A stretch of 64,000 nt of DNA from Noviherbaspirillum pedocola (GCF_016632335.1 NZ_JAEPBG010000003.1:434001-498000), one strand, 5' to 3'. Positions 18,209-26,784 are shown, numbered from the stretch's first letter. The notes: generated from the letters alone by a model not told the origin. Program-made: numbers and translations.

Positions 18209-18239
18209 AAGGCCCGCACCGTATTCCGGTGCGGGCCTT
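18209..18239. terminator. Bidirectional hairpin between convergent genes
   Basis: Perfect 13-bp arms (AAGGCCCGCACCG and its complement) with a 5-nt loop lie between the cupin gene and the convergent MFS gene. There is no long T-run, so termination strength is uncertain. Confidence 0.7.
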
Positions 18240-18269
18240 GTCATGATCGAACCCTGCGCGAACCGCGCG

Positions 18270-19583
18270 TCAGCGATTGACCAGTTCGCGCGGCTGCAAC
18301 AGTGCCATCAGCGCGCCGGCCACGAGCGCCGCCGAGACCAGGTACATGCCGGCATTGGTGCTGTGTGTCATGTCCTTGAGCCAGCCGATGATGGACGGGC
18401 TGACGAAGCCGGCCAGGTTGCCGATGGAGTTGATCATCGCGATGCCGGCCGCGGCGGCTGTTCCCGACAGCAGCGAGCTCGGATACGTCCAGAACACCGG
18501 CATCGTGGCCAGCATGCCGGCGGTGCCGAGCGACAGCGCCACCATTGCCAGCGCCACGTTCGCGCCATACACCGTGGACAGGAACAGGCCAAGGCCGCCA
18601 AGCGCGCTGACGATGGCGAAGTGCCAGCGGCGTTCACGCATGCGATCGGCGCTGCGGGCCACCAGCAGCATGGACACCACCGCGCAGCCATAAGGAATCG
18701 CGGTTAGCAGGCCAACGTCGAGCGCATCCTTCACGCCGGCGGCCTTGATCAGGGTCGGCAGATAGAAGCTGATGCCATACAGGCCCATCATGCAGCAGAA
18801 GTAGATCGCGGCCATCAGCCATACCCGGGCATTGCCGAAAACGCGCGACAGTGAATGGTCGGCATGGGCATGGGTCTCGGCGGCGATGTTGTCTTCGAGG
18901 ATGCGCTTTTCCGCATCCGACAGCCAGCCCGCGGCGCGGATCGAATTCGGCAGGTAGAACAGCGTCATCACGCCGAGCACCAGCGAAGGAACGGATTCGA
19001 TCAGGAACAGCCATTGCCAGCCGGCCATGCCATGCACACCGGCAAAGGCATTCAGGATCCAGCCGGACAGCGGACCGCCGACCACGCCGGCAATGGGAAT
19101 GCCGATCATGAACAGCGCATTCATGCGGCTGCGGCGCGCGGCCGGATACCAATAGGTGAGATAGAGCACGATGCCGGGGAAAAAGCCGGCCTCGGCCACG
19201 CCAAGCAGAAAGCGCATTGCATAGAACATCGCCGGGCTGGACACATACAACGATGCGGCGGAAATCACGGCCCAGGTGATCATGATGCGGCCTATCCATA
19301 CGCGTGCGCCGACGCGATGCATGATGATGTTGCTCGGCACTTCGAAGAAGAAATAGCCGATGAAGAAGATGCCGGCGCCAAGGCCATAGACCGTCTCGCT
19401 GAATTTCAGATCATTGAGCATCTGCAGCTTGGCGAAGCCGACATTGACGCGGTCGAGATAAGCGGCCACGTAGCACAGGAACAGGAAGGGCAGCAGGCGC
19501 CAGGTGACCTTGGCATACAGCGCGGCCTCGGCCGCAGTGTCTGCGCGCGCGGCCGATTTGAGGTGGGAAGTCGTCGTACTCAT
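18270..19583 (-). CDS. MFS transporter, anion:cation symporter (ACS) family
   Basis: A 437-residue carrier with 12 predicted membrane helices. The N-terminal signature RLLPFLFLCYVAAYLDRVNV and the loop-2 motif GYFFFEVPSNIIMHRVGARV are typical of the phthalate/tartrate/nicotinate subgroup of ACS carriers. The central cytosolic loop is SDAEKRILEDNI. It probably imports an organic anion by proton symport. No catabolic gene adjoins it, so the substrate is open. It is convergent with the cupin gene and shares the hairpin at its 3' end. Confidence 0.88.
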   Translation of the reverse strand: MSTTTSHLKSAARADTAAEAALYAKVTWRLLPFLFLCYVAAYLDRVNVGFAKLQMLNDLKFSETVYGLGAGIFFIGYFFFEVPSNIIMHRVGARVWIGRIMITWAVISAASLYVSSPAMFYAMRFLLGVAEAGFFPGIVLYLTYWYPAARRSRMNALFMIGIPIAGVVGGPLSGWILNAFAGVHGMAGWQWLFLIESVPSLVLGVMTLFYLPNSIRAAGWLSDAEKRILEDNIAAETHAHADHSLSRVFGNARVWLMAAIYFCCMMGLYGISFYLPTLIKAAGVKDALDVGLLTAIPYGCAVVSMLLVARSADRMRERRWHFAIVSALGGLGLFLSTVYGANVALAMVALSLGTAGMLATMPVFWTYPSSLLSGTAAAAGIAMINSIGNLAGFVSPSIIGWLKDMTHSTNAGMYLVSAALVAGALMALLQPRELVNR

Positions 19584-19982
19584 GTCTCACACGGATGGTT
19601 CGGGAAAGGAAAGGCAGCGCAGCGAGGCTTTTCCCATGCAGCAATCGGTGGCTTCGGCCCAGGCAGATCGCCGTTTTCAACGCAGTCGCGGTGAAAGGAA
19701 ACCGAAGTGGATGCTTGCAGGCCAGGCTGGCAGTTGGTGATGCAGCAAGGCCGGGATTATCGCTCGGACATCTCAGCACGATGCCATTAAATACATGAAT
19801 GTTTTTGCATCCAGACCGCGCCCTCGACTATGCGATGAAAAAACTTTCACGTCGCATGCACACGGGAATCCGACTGTGCACCGCTGCAACTTTGCATACG
19901 ACAACTTATTTGAGAGAATGCCGCGCCAAATTTTGGGAGCATGGCCTTGGCGGCGAACCAGATACGGGCAGGAAAACTCCGC
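19584..19982. other. Gene-free upstream region
   Basis: About 400 bp between the MFS gene start and the small HTH-like gene. Its right half is noticeably AT-richer (TTTGCATACGACAACTTATT). It probably carries both promoters; I recognise no operator. Confidence 0.5.
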
Positions 19983-20291
19983 ATGCCGGAGCTTGGGCAT
20001 AAGCAGCCGGCTTCATTGCTGGACCGCCTGCTGGAGCGGCGGGAGCAGCTGGATCGATCCTCCGACTCGACGCGCTGGCAAACACATCGTGCCGCCGCTC
20101 TCGGCCTGAACGACCCCACCGCCGCCGCGCGCACGCTGAAGGTGGCTCCGGGCCGGGTCAATCGTTTGATCCGTTCTGGCGCGGTGCGGCTGTATCCGGT
20201 CGACGAGCGTTACCGCTACGTACGGGTGAAGGAAGTCAAGCAAGCGCTGGAAGATGAGCTTGCGGGCCTGCGGGACGAGAGCGCGGCCTGA
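19983..20291 (+). CDS. Small HTH-like (excisionase/MerR-type fold) protein, function unknown
   Basis: A 102-residue protein. I favour ATG 19983 because AGGAA lies 8-9 nt upstream; an in-frame ATG at 19941 would add 14 residues but has a poorly spaced site. The centre, AARTLKVAPGRVNRLIRSGA, followed by VRLYPVDERYRYVRVKEVKQ, looks like a winged helix-turn-helix with a tyrosine-rich wing, as in excisionase-type DNA-binding proteins. A charged C-terminal helix ends the protein. No phage or transposon gene lies nearby, so it may be a stand-alone regulator. I do not recognise the family. Confidence 0.6.
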   Translation: MPELGHKQPASLLDRLLERREQLDRSSDSTRWQTHRAAALGLNDPTAAARTLKVAPGRVNRLIRSGAVRLYPVDERYRYVRVKEVKQALEDELAGLRDESAA

Positions 20292-20599
20292 TCCATTGCA
20301 TGGGGGGCGGCACGACTTCCCACTCCTTCCTCCCCATCGCATTCGGCCCAGCCGGCCAGCATCACCCCACACAAAGATCGGCCGGTTTGCTGCCGCCCAC
20401 AAGCAGCGTAGCCATGGCCGGGCCTGGGCATCGGCACGACTTGCGCCACCGCTCGATATCGTTGTTTTCCGCTGTTTTCCCCATCCCGCTTTGTCCTTCG
20501 TCATGGATGCGTTGCGTGCATGCCATCGGCCGAGCCCGATACATTCTATGATTTTGTATATCGTAGCTGCCGCCTTCAGAAAACCGGGAACGAGATGCC
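20292..20599. other. Gene-free spacer
   Basis: About 308 bp with no credible gene. The end (TCTATGATTTTGTATATCG, about 20545-20563) is AT-rich and is a plausible promoter for the OBAP gene. Confidence 0.45.
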
Positions 20600-21400
20600 A
20601 TGACGACATTCCGCAGACGCATACACTGCGCATCGACGGCCATCGCCGCGACACTGATTGCGCTGCCCGCCGCACAGGCGCAGGACAGCGGCGAGCCGAA
20701 GACCGCCGTCAGTGGCGAAGCCAAGACAGCCAGGACCGGCGCGCTCGAGGCCGGCGCAAAGCTGCTGCAGCGCAAGGCGCCCATGCGCGGCTTCGACGTC
20801 TATCTGGTCGGCTTTCATCCGATGAAGGACCATCCCGAGATACAGATGGAGGCGCATCATTACTGCCATCAGGTCAACGAGGACTTCGCGCAATGCGTGC
20901 TGTTCGACGGCAATACGGCAAAGGCGAACATGAACGGCGTGGAGTACATCATCTCGGAAAAGCTGTTCAATACCTTGCCCGAGGGCGAGCGCCAGTACTG
21001 GCATCCGCATAACGGCGAAATCCTTTCCGGACAGCTGGTGGCGCCAGGCATACCCAAATCAGCGGAAAAGTCGCTGATGAAGCAGAAGATGAACAGCTAT
21101 GGCAAGACCTGGCATTTCTGGAACAGCGGCATGGAAGGACAGGCCGGCGACAAGCTGCCCATGGGCGAGCCGATGCTGGCATGGTCCTTCAACCGCGACG
21201 GCGAACTCCTGCCCGGCATGCTGGAAAAACGCGATCGCGCCTTCGGCATCGATACCGAAGCCGCGCGCAGTGCCCGCGCTTCCCTGCAGCCGCTGGCCAA
21301 ACCGCAGGCCGGCGTGGACGACCTGAAGGGCAAATTTGGCCGCGCAACCAAGGACATTCCCGGCGTGGTCGACATGAAGGCCGGCGCCACGCCGCGATGA
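20600..21400 (+). CDS. Secreted OBAP (oil body-associated protein, DUF1264) family protein
   Basis: A 266-residue protein with a signal peptide (TAIAATLIALPAAQAQ). The core matches the plant OBAP/DUF1264 family: IQMEAHHYCHQVNEDFAQCV, GVEYIISEKLFNTLP, the HPHNGEILSGQLVAPGIP stretch, YGKTWHFW and a GEPMLAWSF end. OBAPs are best known on plant seed oil bodies, but bacterial and fungal members exist with unknown roles. The conserved His-His-Tyr-Cys and His-Pro-His groups could bind a metal. The bacterial copy should be periplasmic or exported. A DUF2892 gene follows 34 bp downstream and may share its transcript. Confidence 0.85.
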   Translation: MTTFRRRIHCASTAIAATLIALPAAQAQDSGEPKTAVSGEAKTARTGALEAGAKLLQRKAPMRGFDVYLVGFHPMKDHPEIQMEAHHYCHQVNEDFAQCVLFDGNTAKANMNGVEYIISEKLFNTLPEGERQYWHPHNGEILSGQLVAPGIPKSAEKSLMKQKMNSYGKTWHFWNSGMEGQAGDKLPMGEPMLAWSFNRDGELLPGMLEKRDRAFGIDTEAARSARASLQPLAKPQAGVDDLKGKFGRATKDIPGVVDMKAGATPR

Positions 21401-21433
21401 CAACATTGATTGATTGATCCGATGGAGAACCGC

Positions 21434-21850
21434 ATGAATCTTTCCCAGGCAGCAGAACCAAGCGACTTCGATTCCGACCGCGTGCGCCGCGTCAGTTCAG
21501 AAACCGCCAACAGCGAGATCGACCGGCGCACCGAAATGCGTATCGGCCGCTACATCAGCGAAGGCCCGCAATCAATGCGCCGGCGCATCGCGGAGCTCGA
21601 TGAGGAATGGGATGTCGAACGCATGCTACAGGTGAATGCCTCGTCGCTGGCGCTGTCCGGCCTGGTGCTGGGCCTGACGGTGAACCGCAAGTGGTTCGCG
21701 CTGCCCGCCGTCGTGCTGCCCTTCCTGCTGCAGCATGGCCTGCAGGGCTGGTGTCCGCCGCTGCCGCTGCTGCGGCGCATGGGCGTGCGTACCCGCGGCG
21801 AGATCGACCGCGAGAAGTATGCGTTGCTGGAAGCGCTGAAGCAGGAGTGA
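21434..21850 (+). CDS. DUF2892 (YgaP-type membrane domain) protein
   Basis: The 138-residue protein is called from ATG 21434, behind GGAGAA; upstream ATG 21422 and TTG 21410 are less likely. The N-terminal half is charged and cytosolic (IDRRTEMRIGRYISEGPQSM). It is followed by two membrane segments (LALSGLVLGLTVNRKWFALP and VVLPFLLQHGLQGWCPPLPL), matching the inner-membrane DUF2892 module with its conserved GWCP. DUF2892 modules often accompany rhodanese or sulfide genes, and a second copy lies in the sulfide operon about 0.9 kb away. It converges on that operon's last gene. Confidence 0.75.
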   Translation: MNLSQAAEPSDFDSDRVRRVSSETANSEIDRRTEMRIGRYISEGPQSMRRRIAELDEEWDVERMLQVNASSLALSGLVLGLTVNRKWFALPAVVLPFLLQHGLQGWCPPLPLLRRMGVRTRGEIDREKYALLEALKQE

Positions 21851-21906
21851 GGCCGGCAAGGTATTGCCATGATGGCTGCGTCAGTTGACTCTGCCGAATC
21901 GGCATG

Positions 21907-22716
21907 TCAGCGCAGCAGCGGCAATACTGTCTTCAGCACCATGCCAAGCGCGACCATTGCCGCCACGGCAGCGAAGGCGCGCTGCGTATGCGCGCTGGCC
22001 ATGCGCTCGGCCACGAAACGCCCACCCGTCATGCCGGCCAGCGCGCCGGCGCAAAACGGCAGGGCCGCGGCCCATTCCAGGCGTTGCGCCGCGATGCTCG
22101 ACGCCACGCCGCTTGCCGACACCAGCGCGATCACCGCGAGCGAAGTGGCAATCGTCGCGTCCATGGACAGATCGGTATAGCGGCGCAGCGCCGGCACCAT
22201 GACGAAACCACCGCCCACGCCGAGCAGGCCCGACAACAGGCCAGCGATGCCGCCGGCGATGGTAAGTGCCCGCGCGCACGGTCTGGTCCAGATGAAGCGG
22301 CCGCTGGCGGTATCGCGCACGCATGGCGGCGGGCGCGCGCCGGCGTCGGTCTGTGATGCGCTGCCGCCGGCCTTGCGGAAACCGCGGTAAGCCACGATCG
22401 CCAGCACCATCGCGAACAGCAGCGTGAGTCCGCGATTGTCCACGCGCGCCGCAAGCCACAGCCCCAATGGCGACAGCAGCATGCCGGCCCCGGCGATGAG
22501 CAGCGCCGCGCGATAGCGCACGACGCGCTTCTTCAATCCGATCACGGCGCCCAGGCCGGCGGCCATGCCTACGGCGAGCAAACCGATCGGTCCGGCCTGG
22601 GCCATGCTCATGCCGGCACCGAATACCAGCAGCGGCACGGCCAGAATGCCGCCGCCGGCGCCGGTCAAGGCCAGGATGGCGCCGGTGGCCAGGCCCAGCA
22701 GCAGATAAAGCGTCAT
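21907..22716 (-). CDS. TSUP (TauE/SafE) family sulfite/sulfur-compound transporter
   Basis: This integral membrane protein has 269 residues if started at the second of two adjacent ATGs (22716; GGAGG 5 nt upstream; the other is 22719). It shows about eight helices and the paired TSUP motifs LTGAGGGILAVPLLVF and LLGVGGGFVMVPAL. TSUP proteins move sulfite, sulfonates or thiosulfate. As the last gene of the persulfide dioxygenase / SQR / DUF2892 operon it probably exports sulfite made by the dioxygenase, as proposed for the BigR operons of Xylella and Agrobacterium. Confidence 0.88.
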   Translation of the reverse strand: MTLYLLLGLATGAILALTGAGGGILAVPLLVFGAGMSMAQAGPIGLLAVGMAAGLGAVIGLKKRVVRYRAALLIAGAGMLLSPLGLWLAARVDNRGLTLLFAMVLAIVAYRGFRKAGGSASQTDAGARPPPCVRDTASGRFIWTRPCARALTIAGGIAGLLSGLLGVGGGFVMVPALRRYTDLSMDATIATSLAVIALVSASGVASSIAAQRLEWAAALPFCAGALAGMTGGRFVAERMASAHTQRAFAAVAAMVALGMVLKTVLPLLR

Positions 22717-22756
22717 CATCGCCTCCGGTGCAGCCGCGCCATCGATCCGGCCCTCA

Positions 22757-22960
22757 TCATGCCTGCGTGCGTCGCGAGCAGGTGCGTATGCCCAGCAGCG
22801 TGTACAGCGGACACCAGCCCGCCAGACCGGTAACGAGCGGCACCAGGCCGATGAGCGCGGCCCAGCGCAGGCCGTCGCCGAGGACGAAGTAAAGCGACAG
22901 GATGATGAGGCCGGCAACGATGCGCAGCGCGCGATCGGTGTTTCCAACATTTGCTTGCAT
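22757..22960 (-). CDS. DUF2892 small inner-membrane protein
   Basis: The 67-residue protein starts at ATG 22960, with AAGGAG 8 nt upstream. It matches the YgaP-like DUF2892 family: MQANVGNTDRALRIVAGLII at the N-terminus, two helices, and the GWCPLYTLLGI end with its conserved Cys. It lies between the SQR and TSUP genes of the sulfide operon. Such proteins often accompany rhodanese or sulfide-oxidation genes; a role in moving sulfur compounds is suspected but unproven. Confidence 0.85.
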   Translation of the reverse strand: MQANVGNTDRALRIVAGLIILSLYFVLGDGLRWAALIGLVPLVTGLAGWCPLYTLLGIRTCSRRTQA

Positions 22961-23083
22961 GGCTAGCTCCTTTTTGCATGAGAAGACGATACACAGGCAC
23001 TTCAGCACGACACTGCCGGCACTACGCATTGCGACCGCGGCATGCACCCATGCCGCCCTGTCGTCCGCCGATGCGCCGGCCCT

Positions 23084-24787
23084 TCACGAAACGACTTCCT
23101 TCGTCGCCACCGCATCCACCAGCTCGGGCTGCACCATCCATTCGCGGCCCTTCAACATGCCTTCCCAGTACAGCGGCGGCAGGATGCGCTCCTTCAGCAG
23201 CCAGGCCAGGCGCGACGGCCGCGTGCCGTCGATGAGCCACTTCGGAAAGCTCGGCGCCAGCTTGCCGCCGTACAGGAATTCAGCCAGTACGATCTTGCCG
23301 CGCTCGACCGTCAGCGGGCAGGAGCCGTAGCCGTTGTAATGGGCCTCGCTCCGCGCTTCCTTGCCGCGGCCGCAGGCGGCCAGCACGTTGTGCGCCACCA
23401 CGGGCGCCTGCGCCCGCGCGGCCGCTGCGGTCTTGGCGTTCGGCGTGTTGCCGGCGTCGCCCAAGGCATGCACGTTGGCATAGCGCTTGTGCCGCAGCGT
23501 CGCCGGGTCGACGTCGACCCAGCCGGCCGCATCCGCCAGCGGACTGACGCGGATGAAGTCCGGCGCCTTCTGTGGCGGCACCACGTGGATCATGTCGAAT
23601 TCGCGCTGCACGAAGTCTTTCGTGCCGTCGGGGTTGGTACGGGCGAAGGTGGCGATGCGCCTGTGGCCGTCGATGGCGCTCAGCGCATGCTGGAAGTTCA
23701 GGTGTATGCCATAGGCCCGCACATATTCCATCAGCGCCGGCACATACTCCGGCACGCCGAACAGCGCGGCGCCGGCATTGAAGAAACCGATTTCGGTCTT
23801 GTCCAGCACGCCGGCGCGGCGCCAGTGGTCAGCGGCCAGATACATCGCCTTCTGCGGCGCGCCGGCGCACTTGATCGGCATGGGCGGCTGGGTGAACAGC
23901 GCCCGGCCGCCGCGCAGGTTCTTCACCAGCTCCCAGGTGTAGGGCGCGAGCTGATACAGGTAATTCGAGGTCACGCCATTGCGGCCCAGGGATTCGGCCA
24001 GGCCATCGATCGCATGCCAGTCCAGCTTCAGGCCCGGGCAGACGATCAACTGCTGATAGCGCACGACGCGGCAGCCGTCGAGGATCAGCGCATCGCGCTC
24101 CGGTTCGAAAGCGGCGACGGCTGCCTTGATCCAGTGCGCGCCGCGCGGAATCAACGAGCCCATCGCGCGCACGGTGTCGCGCACATCGAAGACGCCGCCG
24201 CCGACCAGGGTCCAGCCAGGTTGGTAGTAATGCACATCGGCCGGATCGATGATGGCTACATCCAGGCCCGGACTGCGCGCAAGCAGGCTGGCCGCCACCG
24301 CGATGCCAGCCGCGCCGCCGCCGACGATGACCACCTCGTGCGTCAGTTCACCCGCGTCCACCGGGAGCCGCCCACCGTTGGCGATGCGGCGCACCACGCC
24401 CTTCAAGTCATAGCCGGCGCTTTGCGCGGTATCGAGGATCTCATGCAGCGGCAGCTTGCCGGTCTGCGACAGGGCCCACATCGTGGTTGAGCGCATGCCG
24501 GTACGGCAATACGCCAGCACCGGCTTGGGCAACTCCGCCATCAGCACGGCGAATTGCGCGCCCTGGTCATCGCTGACCTTGCCCGGTTCGGCCGGCAGGT
24601 AGCGCGCCTCGATGCCTGCCACGCGGGCCGTGGCCTCGATCTCGGCGAACACCGGCTGGTCATTGCCTTCGCCATCGGGCCGGTTGCAGATCAGCGCGCG
24701 TATGCCCGCAGCGCGCAGCGCCGACATGTCCGCCGGCAGGATCTGCGGGGCAACGAATAGCTCGGCAGTCAGTTTGTGTGCATCCAT
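23084..24787 (-). CDS. sqr: DUF442 phosphatase-like domain fused to sulfide:quinone oxidoreductase
   Basis: The 567-residue protein starts at ATG 24787, behind GGAGACGACC. Residues 1-110 form a DUF442 / protein-tyrosine-phosphatase-like domain with the P-loop CRTGMRS (Cys94). From about residue 150 an FAD Rossmann motif (VVIVGGGAAGIAVAASLL) opens a type II SQR: the redox cysteines sit in PIKCAGAP and YGSCPLT, like the two active cysteines of mitochondrial SQOR, with the FAD-binding end VHALGDAGNTPNAKTAAA. SQR oxidises H2S to persulfide or polysulfide and passes electrons to quinone at the membrane. The fused domain is more often attached to the persulfide dioxygenase (Blh). It follows the dioxygenase gene by 32 bp. 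Confidence 0.92.
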   Translation of the reverse strand: MDAHKLTAELFVAPQILPADMSALRAAGIRALICNRPDGEGNDQPVFAEIEATARVAGIEARYLPAEPGKVSDDQGAQFAVLMAELPKPVLAYCRTGMRSTTMWALSQTGKLPLHEILDTAQSAGYDLKGVVRRIANGGRLPVDAGELTHEVVIVGGGAAGIAVAASLLARSPGLDVAIIDPADVHYYQPGWTLVGGGVFDVRDTVRAMGSLIPRGAHWIKAAVAAFEPERDALILDGCRVVRYQQLIVCPGLKLDWHAIDGLAESLGRNGVTSNYLYQLAPYTWELVKNLRGGRALFTQPPMPIKCAGAPQKAMYLAADHWRRAGVLDKTEIGFFNAGAALFGVPEYVPALMEYVRAYGIHLNFQHALSAIDGHRRIATFARTNPDGTKDFVQREFDMIHVVPPQKAPDFIRVSPLADAAGWVDVDPATLRHKRYANVHALGDAGNTPNAKTAAAARAQAPVVAHNVLAACGRGKEARSEAHYNGYGSCPLTVERGKIVLAEFLYGGKLAPSFPKWLIDGTRPSRLAWLLKERILPPLYWEGMLKGREWMVQPELVDAVATKEVVS

Positions 24788-24819
24788 GGTCGTCTCCACG
24801 TCGGTGTCTTGCCTATGCG

Positions 24820-25704
24820 TCAGAGCGCGTTGAGCGGGATCTTCAGATAGCGCCGGCCATTGGCCTCGGGCTCGGGAAGATGGCCGGCGCGCATGTTGAC
24901 CTGCACCGACGGCAGGATCAGCACCGGCATCTCCAGCGTCGCATCGCGCTTCGTGCGCATGGCGACGAACTCTTCCTCGCTGATGCCGTCGCGCACATGG
25001 ATGTTCTGCTCGCGCTCCTCGGCCACGGTGCTGATGAAGCGCAGCGCGCGGCCGTTCGGCTGATAGTCATGGCACATGTAGAGCCGGGTGTCGGGCGGCA
25101 GGCTGAGCACGCGATTGATCGAGCGATACAGCGTGCGCGCATCGCCGCCGGGGAAGTCGCAGCGGGCGGTGCCATAGTCCGGCATGAACAGCGTGTCGCC
25201 GACAAAGGCCGCGGTGTCATCGCCGTCGGTGATCACGTAGGTCATGCAGGCCGGTGTATGCCCGGGTGTGTGCATCGCCCGCGCGCGCAGGCTGCCGATG
25301 GAGAATTCCTCTCCGTCCTCGAACAGGCGGTCGAACTGGCTGCCGTCGCGGGCAAAGCCGGGGCCAGCATTGAACAGTTCCCCGAAGGCCTGCTGCACCG
25401 TCCGGATATGGCTGCCGATGGCAACCTGGCCGCCCAGCCTTTCCTTCAGATACGGCGCTGCCGACAGGTGGTCGGCATGGACATGGGTTTCAAGCAGCCA
25501 CTGCACCTTCGCGCCAAGTTCGTTTACCCGCGCGATCAGGCGGTCGGCGCTCGCCGTGCCAGTGCGGCCGGATTTCGGATCGTAGTCGAGCACGCTGTCG
25601 ACGAGCGCGCAGCGCTTTGTCTCGGTATCGAGGACGAGGTAGCTGATGGTCCAGGTATGAGGATCGAAGAATCCCTCCACTTGCAGACTGTGTCTTGCCT
25701 TCAT
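24820..25704 (-). CDS. Persulfide dioxygenase-like MBL-fold hydrolase (ETHE1/Blh type)
   Basis: The 294-residue protein starts at ATG 25704 (GGAG 8 nt upstream; 34 nt from the predicted sigma54 start point). It has the metallo-beta-lactamase core THVHADHLSAAPYL, then HTPGHT, VGDTLF and MCHDY, which supply the metal ligands. The single mononuclear iron set fits ETHE1-type persulfide dioxygenases, which convert glutathione persulfide to sulfite and GSH. Its neighbours (SQR, DUF2892, TSUP) support the sulfide role. It is the first gene of the operon. A glyoxalase II-type hydrolase is the alternative, but the neighbourhood argues against that. Confidence 0.9.
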   Translation of the reverse strand: MKARHSLQVEGFFDPHTWTISYLVLDTETKRCALVDSVLDYDPKSGRTGTASADRLIARVNELGAKVQWLLETHVHADHLSAAPYLKERLGGQVAIGSHIRTVQQAFGELFNAGPGFARDGSQFDRLFEDGEEFSIGSLRARAMHTPGHTPACMTYVITDGDDTAAFVGDTLFMPDYGTARCDFPGGDARTLYRSINRVLSLPPDTRLYMCHDYQPNGRALRFISTVAEEREQNIHVRDGISEEEFVAMRTKRDATLEMPVLILPSVQVNMRAGHLPEPEANGRRYLKIPLNAL

Positions 25705-25747
25705 GATCGTTGCTCCACCCTTGGGCGATGTGGTGATGTCATCGCTA

Positions 25748-25764
25748 TGGCAAGCGGCGTGCCA
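25748..25764 (-). promoter_or_regulatory. Sigma54 (-24/-12) promoter of the sulfide-oxidation operon
   Basis: Read on the minus strand, 25764 to 25748 is TGGCACGCCGCTTGCCA. This fits the sigma54 consensus TGGCACG-N4-TTGC exactly, with GG and GC ten bases apart. Transcription would start near 25739, giving a leader of about 34 nt before the dioxygenase ATG. The nearby fisR-type activator is of the class that sigma54 requires. Confidence 0.88.
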
Positions 25765-25798
25765 TCGCGATGCAGCAAGCGGAAATTCAATGCAAGTG

Positions 25799-25914
25799 GT
25801 TGATTCAACGACCAAATTTAATTGGTTAGCCGCGCTAGAAGCGTACTGCTCATCGTTTCGCCGGCATGCCATGGCAGTATTTGGCAGTCATTGGCACCGG
25901 AAATGGCAGTGCCA
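25799..25914. promoter_or_regulatory. Candidate enhancer region upstream of the sigma54 promoter
   Basis: Structured sites lie 35-150 bp upstream of the promoter: palindrome GTTGATTCAAC (25799-25809), ACCAAATTTAATTGGT (25811-25826), TGCCATGGCA (25867-25876), and TGGCA repeats starting at 25872, 25882, 25892 and 25904, spaced 10, 10 and 12 bp and so on one helix face. The last is part of TGGCAGTGCCA. Helical phasing and distance fit binding by a sigma54 activator hexamer; which site is used is not known. The rest of 25705-26027 has no gene. Confidence 0.55.
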
Positions 25915-26027
25915 GAACGGAATGTCACATCAGCGCAGGCCAGGTCGATATCTGTAGCGGACAGCAATTTACCCATGCCTGGTTGAGAACAAGGCCACGG
26001 AGGACAGACATTCTCATTCCGACGGAA

Positions 26028-26540
26028 TCAGCGGCTCCATGCGCCCGTCAGCATTGCGAGTAGCACGATTGCCAGAAGTGAGATCGCGGATGCTTCCGGC
26101 ACGGGTTTCGGCGAATCTTCGCAGAAAGCGAAACTCGGATTATCGTTTCCTGCGGCAACCGGTCCTGAGATAAAAATTTGGACTGAAATTCTGATGCCAT
26201 CGATCGGAATAAGAATTCGGACGGAAAGGTGCCGAAATCGAATTGGTCGAAAGTAAACCTCGCCCCGGCTTGATCCGCTCTGAGAGCCCGCGAGGTCTAT
26301 GAACCTGCCGCTATTCGACAGAATAAAACTGCTCGGGGAATTTTCCACCGCGTTGGAAATGCCGGATCGCGCTGGAAAATAGCGATTGCAATACTTCAAA
26401 TTTTCGGCAGTTTCGCCCGCGCCGCTGTGAACGTCCATCCTGCAAGTCATGGTGGATGCAAGCAAATTGGGGAAAGGGGCAGCCGCCAGAAACGATGCAT
26501 GCAGGATGATGGAGATTACATGGGAAACACGAAACATCAT
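26028..26540 (-). CDS. Probable exported protein with a divergent PEP-CTERM-like anchor
   Basis: The 170-residue protein starts at ATG 26540 (or 26537) with a signal-like segment (VSHVISIILHASFLAAAPFP). The C-terminus, PVPEASAISLLAIVLLAMLT then GAWSR, is a PEP-CTERM-type tail: a Pro-Glu motif, a hydrophobic stretch and a basic end, recognised by exosortase in exopolysaccharide-producing bacteria. The motif is PEA rather than PEP, and the middle resembles no family I know. It lies in a stretch with lower GC and different codon use than its surroundings. The ribosome site is weak, so expression is uncertain. Confidence 0.5.
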   Translation of the reverse strand: MMFRVSHVISIILHASFLAAAPFPNLLASTMTCRMDVHSGAGETAENLKYCNRYFPARSGISNAVENSPSSFILSNSGRFIDLAGSQSGSSRGEVYFRPIRFRHLSVRILIPIDGIRISVQIFISGPVAAGNDNPSFAFCEDSPKPVPEASAISLLAIVLLAMLTGAWSR

Positions 26541-26784
26541 TCCCGCCCCGGCAACGTCGACCTACGCCATCCCAATTTTTCGATAAATGGAACGCCGGAA
26601 AAACAATAATGTGCATCCTTTGTAGTACGTCAATATTGTCGTGCACCGGTTTGTAAAGATTGCATATTCAACTGAAACTGAAATTCATTCAGGTAACTAT
26701 CCTCGCAGATAATTGATGAGAAAATTTCAGAATGAGCAGTTCTCTGCAAATGCGGGAAATGTAAAGAACAGTCGAAAGGAGGCG

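Noticed and set aside
25892-25907. Plus-strand TGGCACCGGAAATGGC as a second sigma54 promoter
   Set aside because: The GG and GC are 11 bases apart instead of 10 and the -12 element is not TTGC; it fits better as part of the phased TGGCA repeats.
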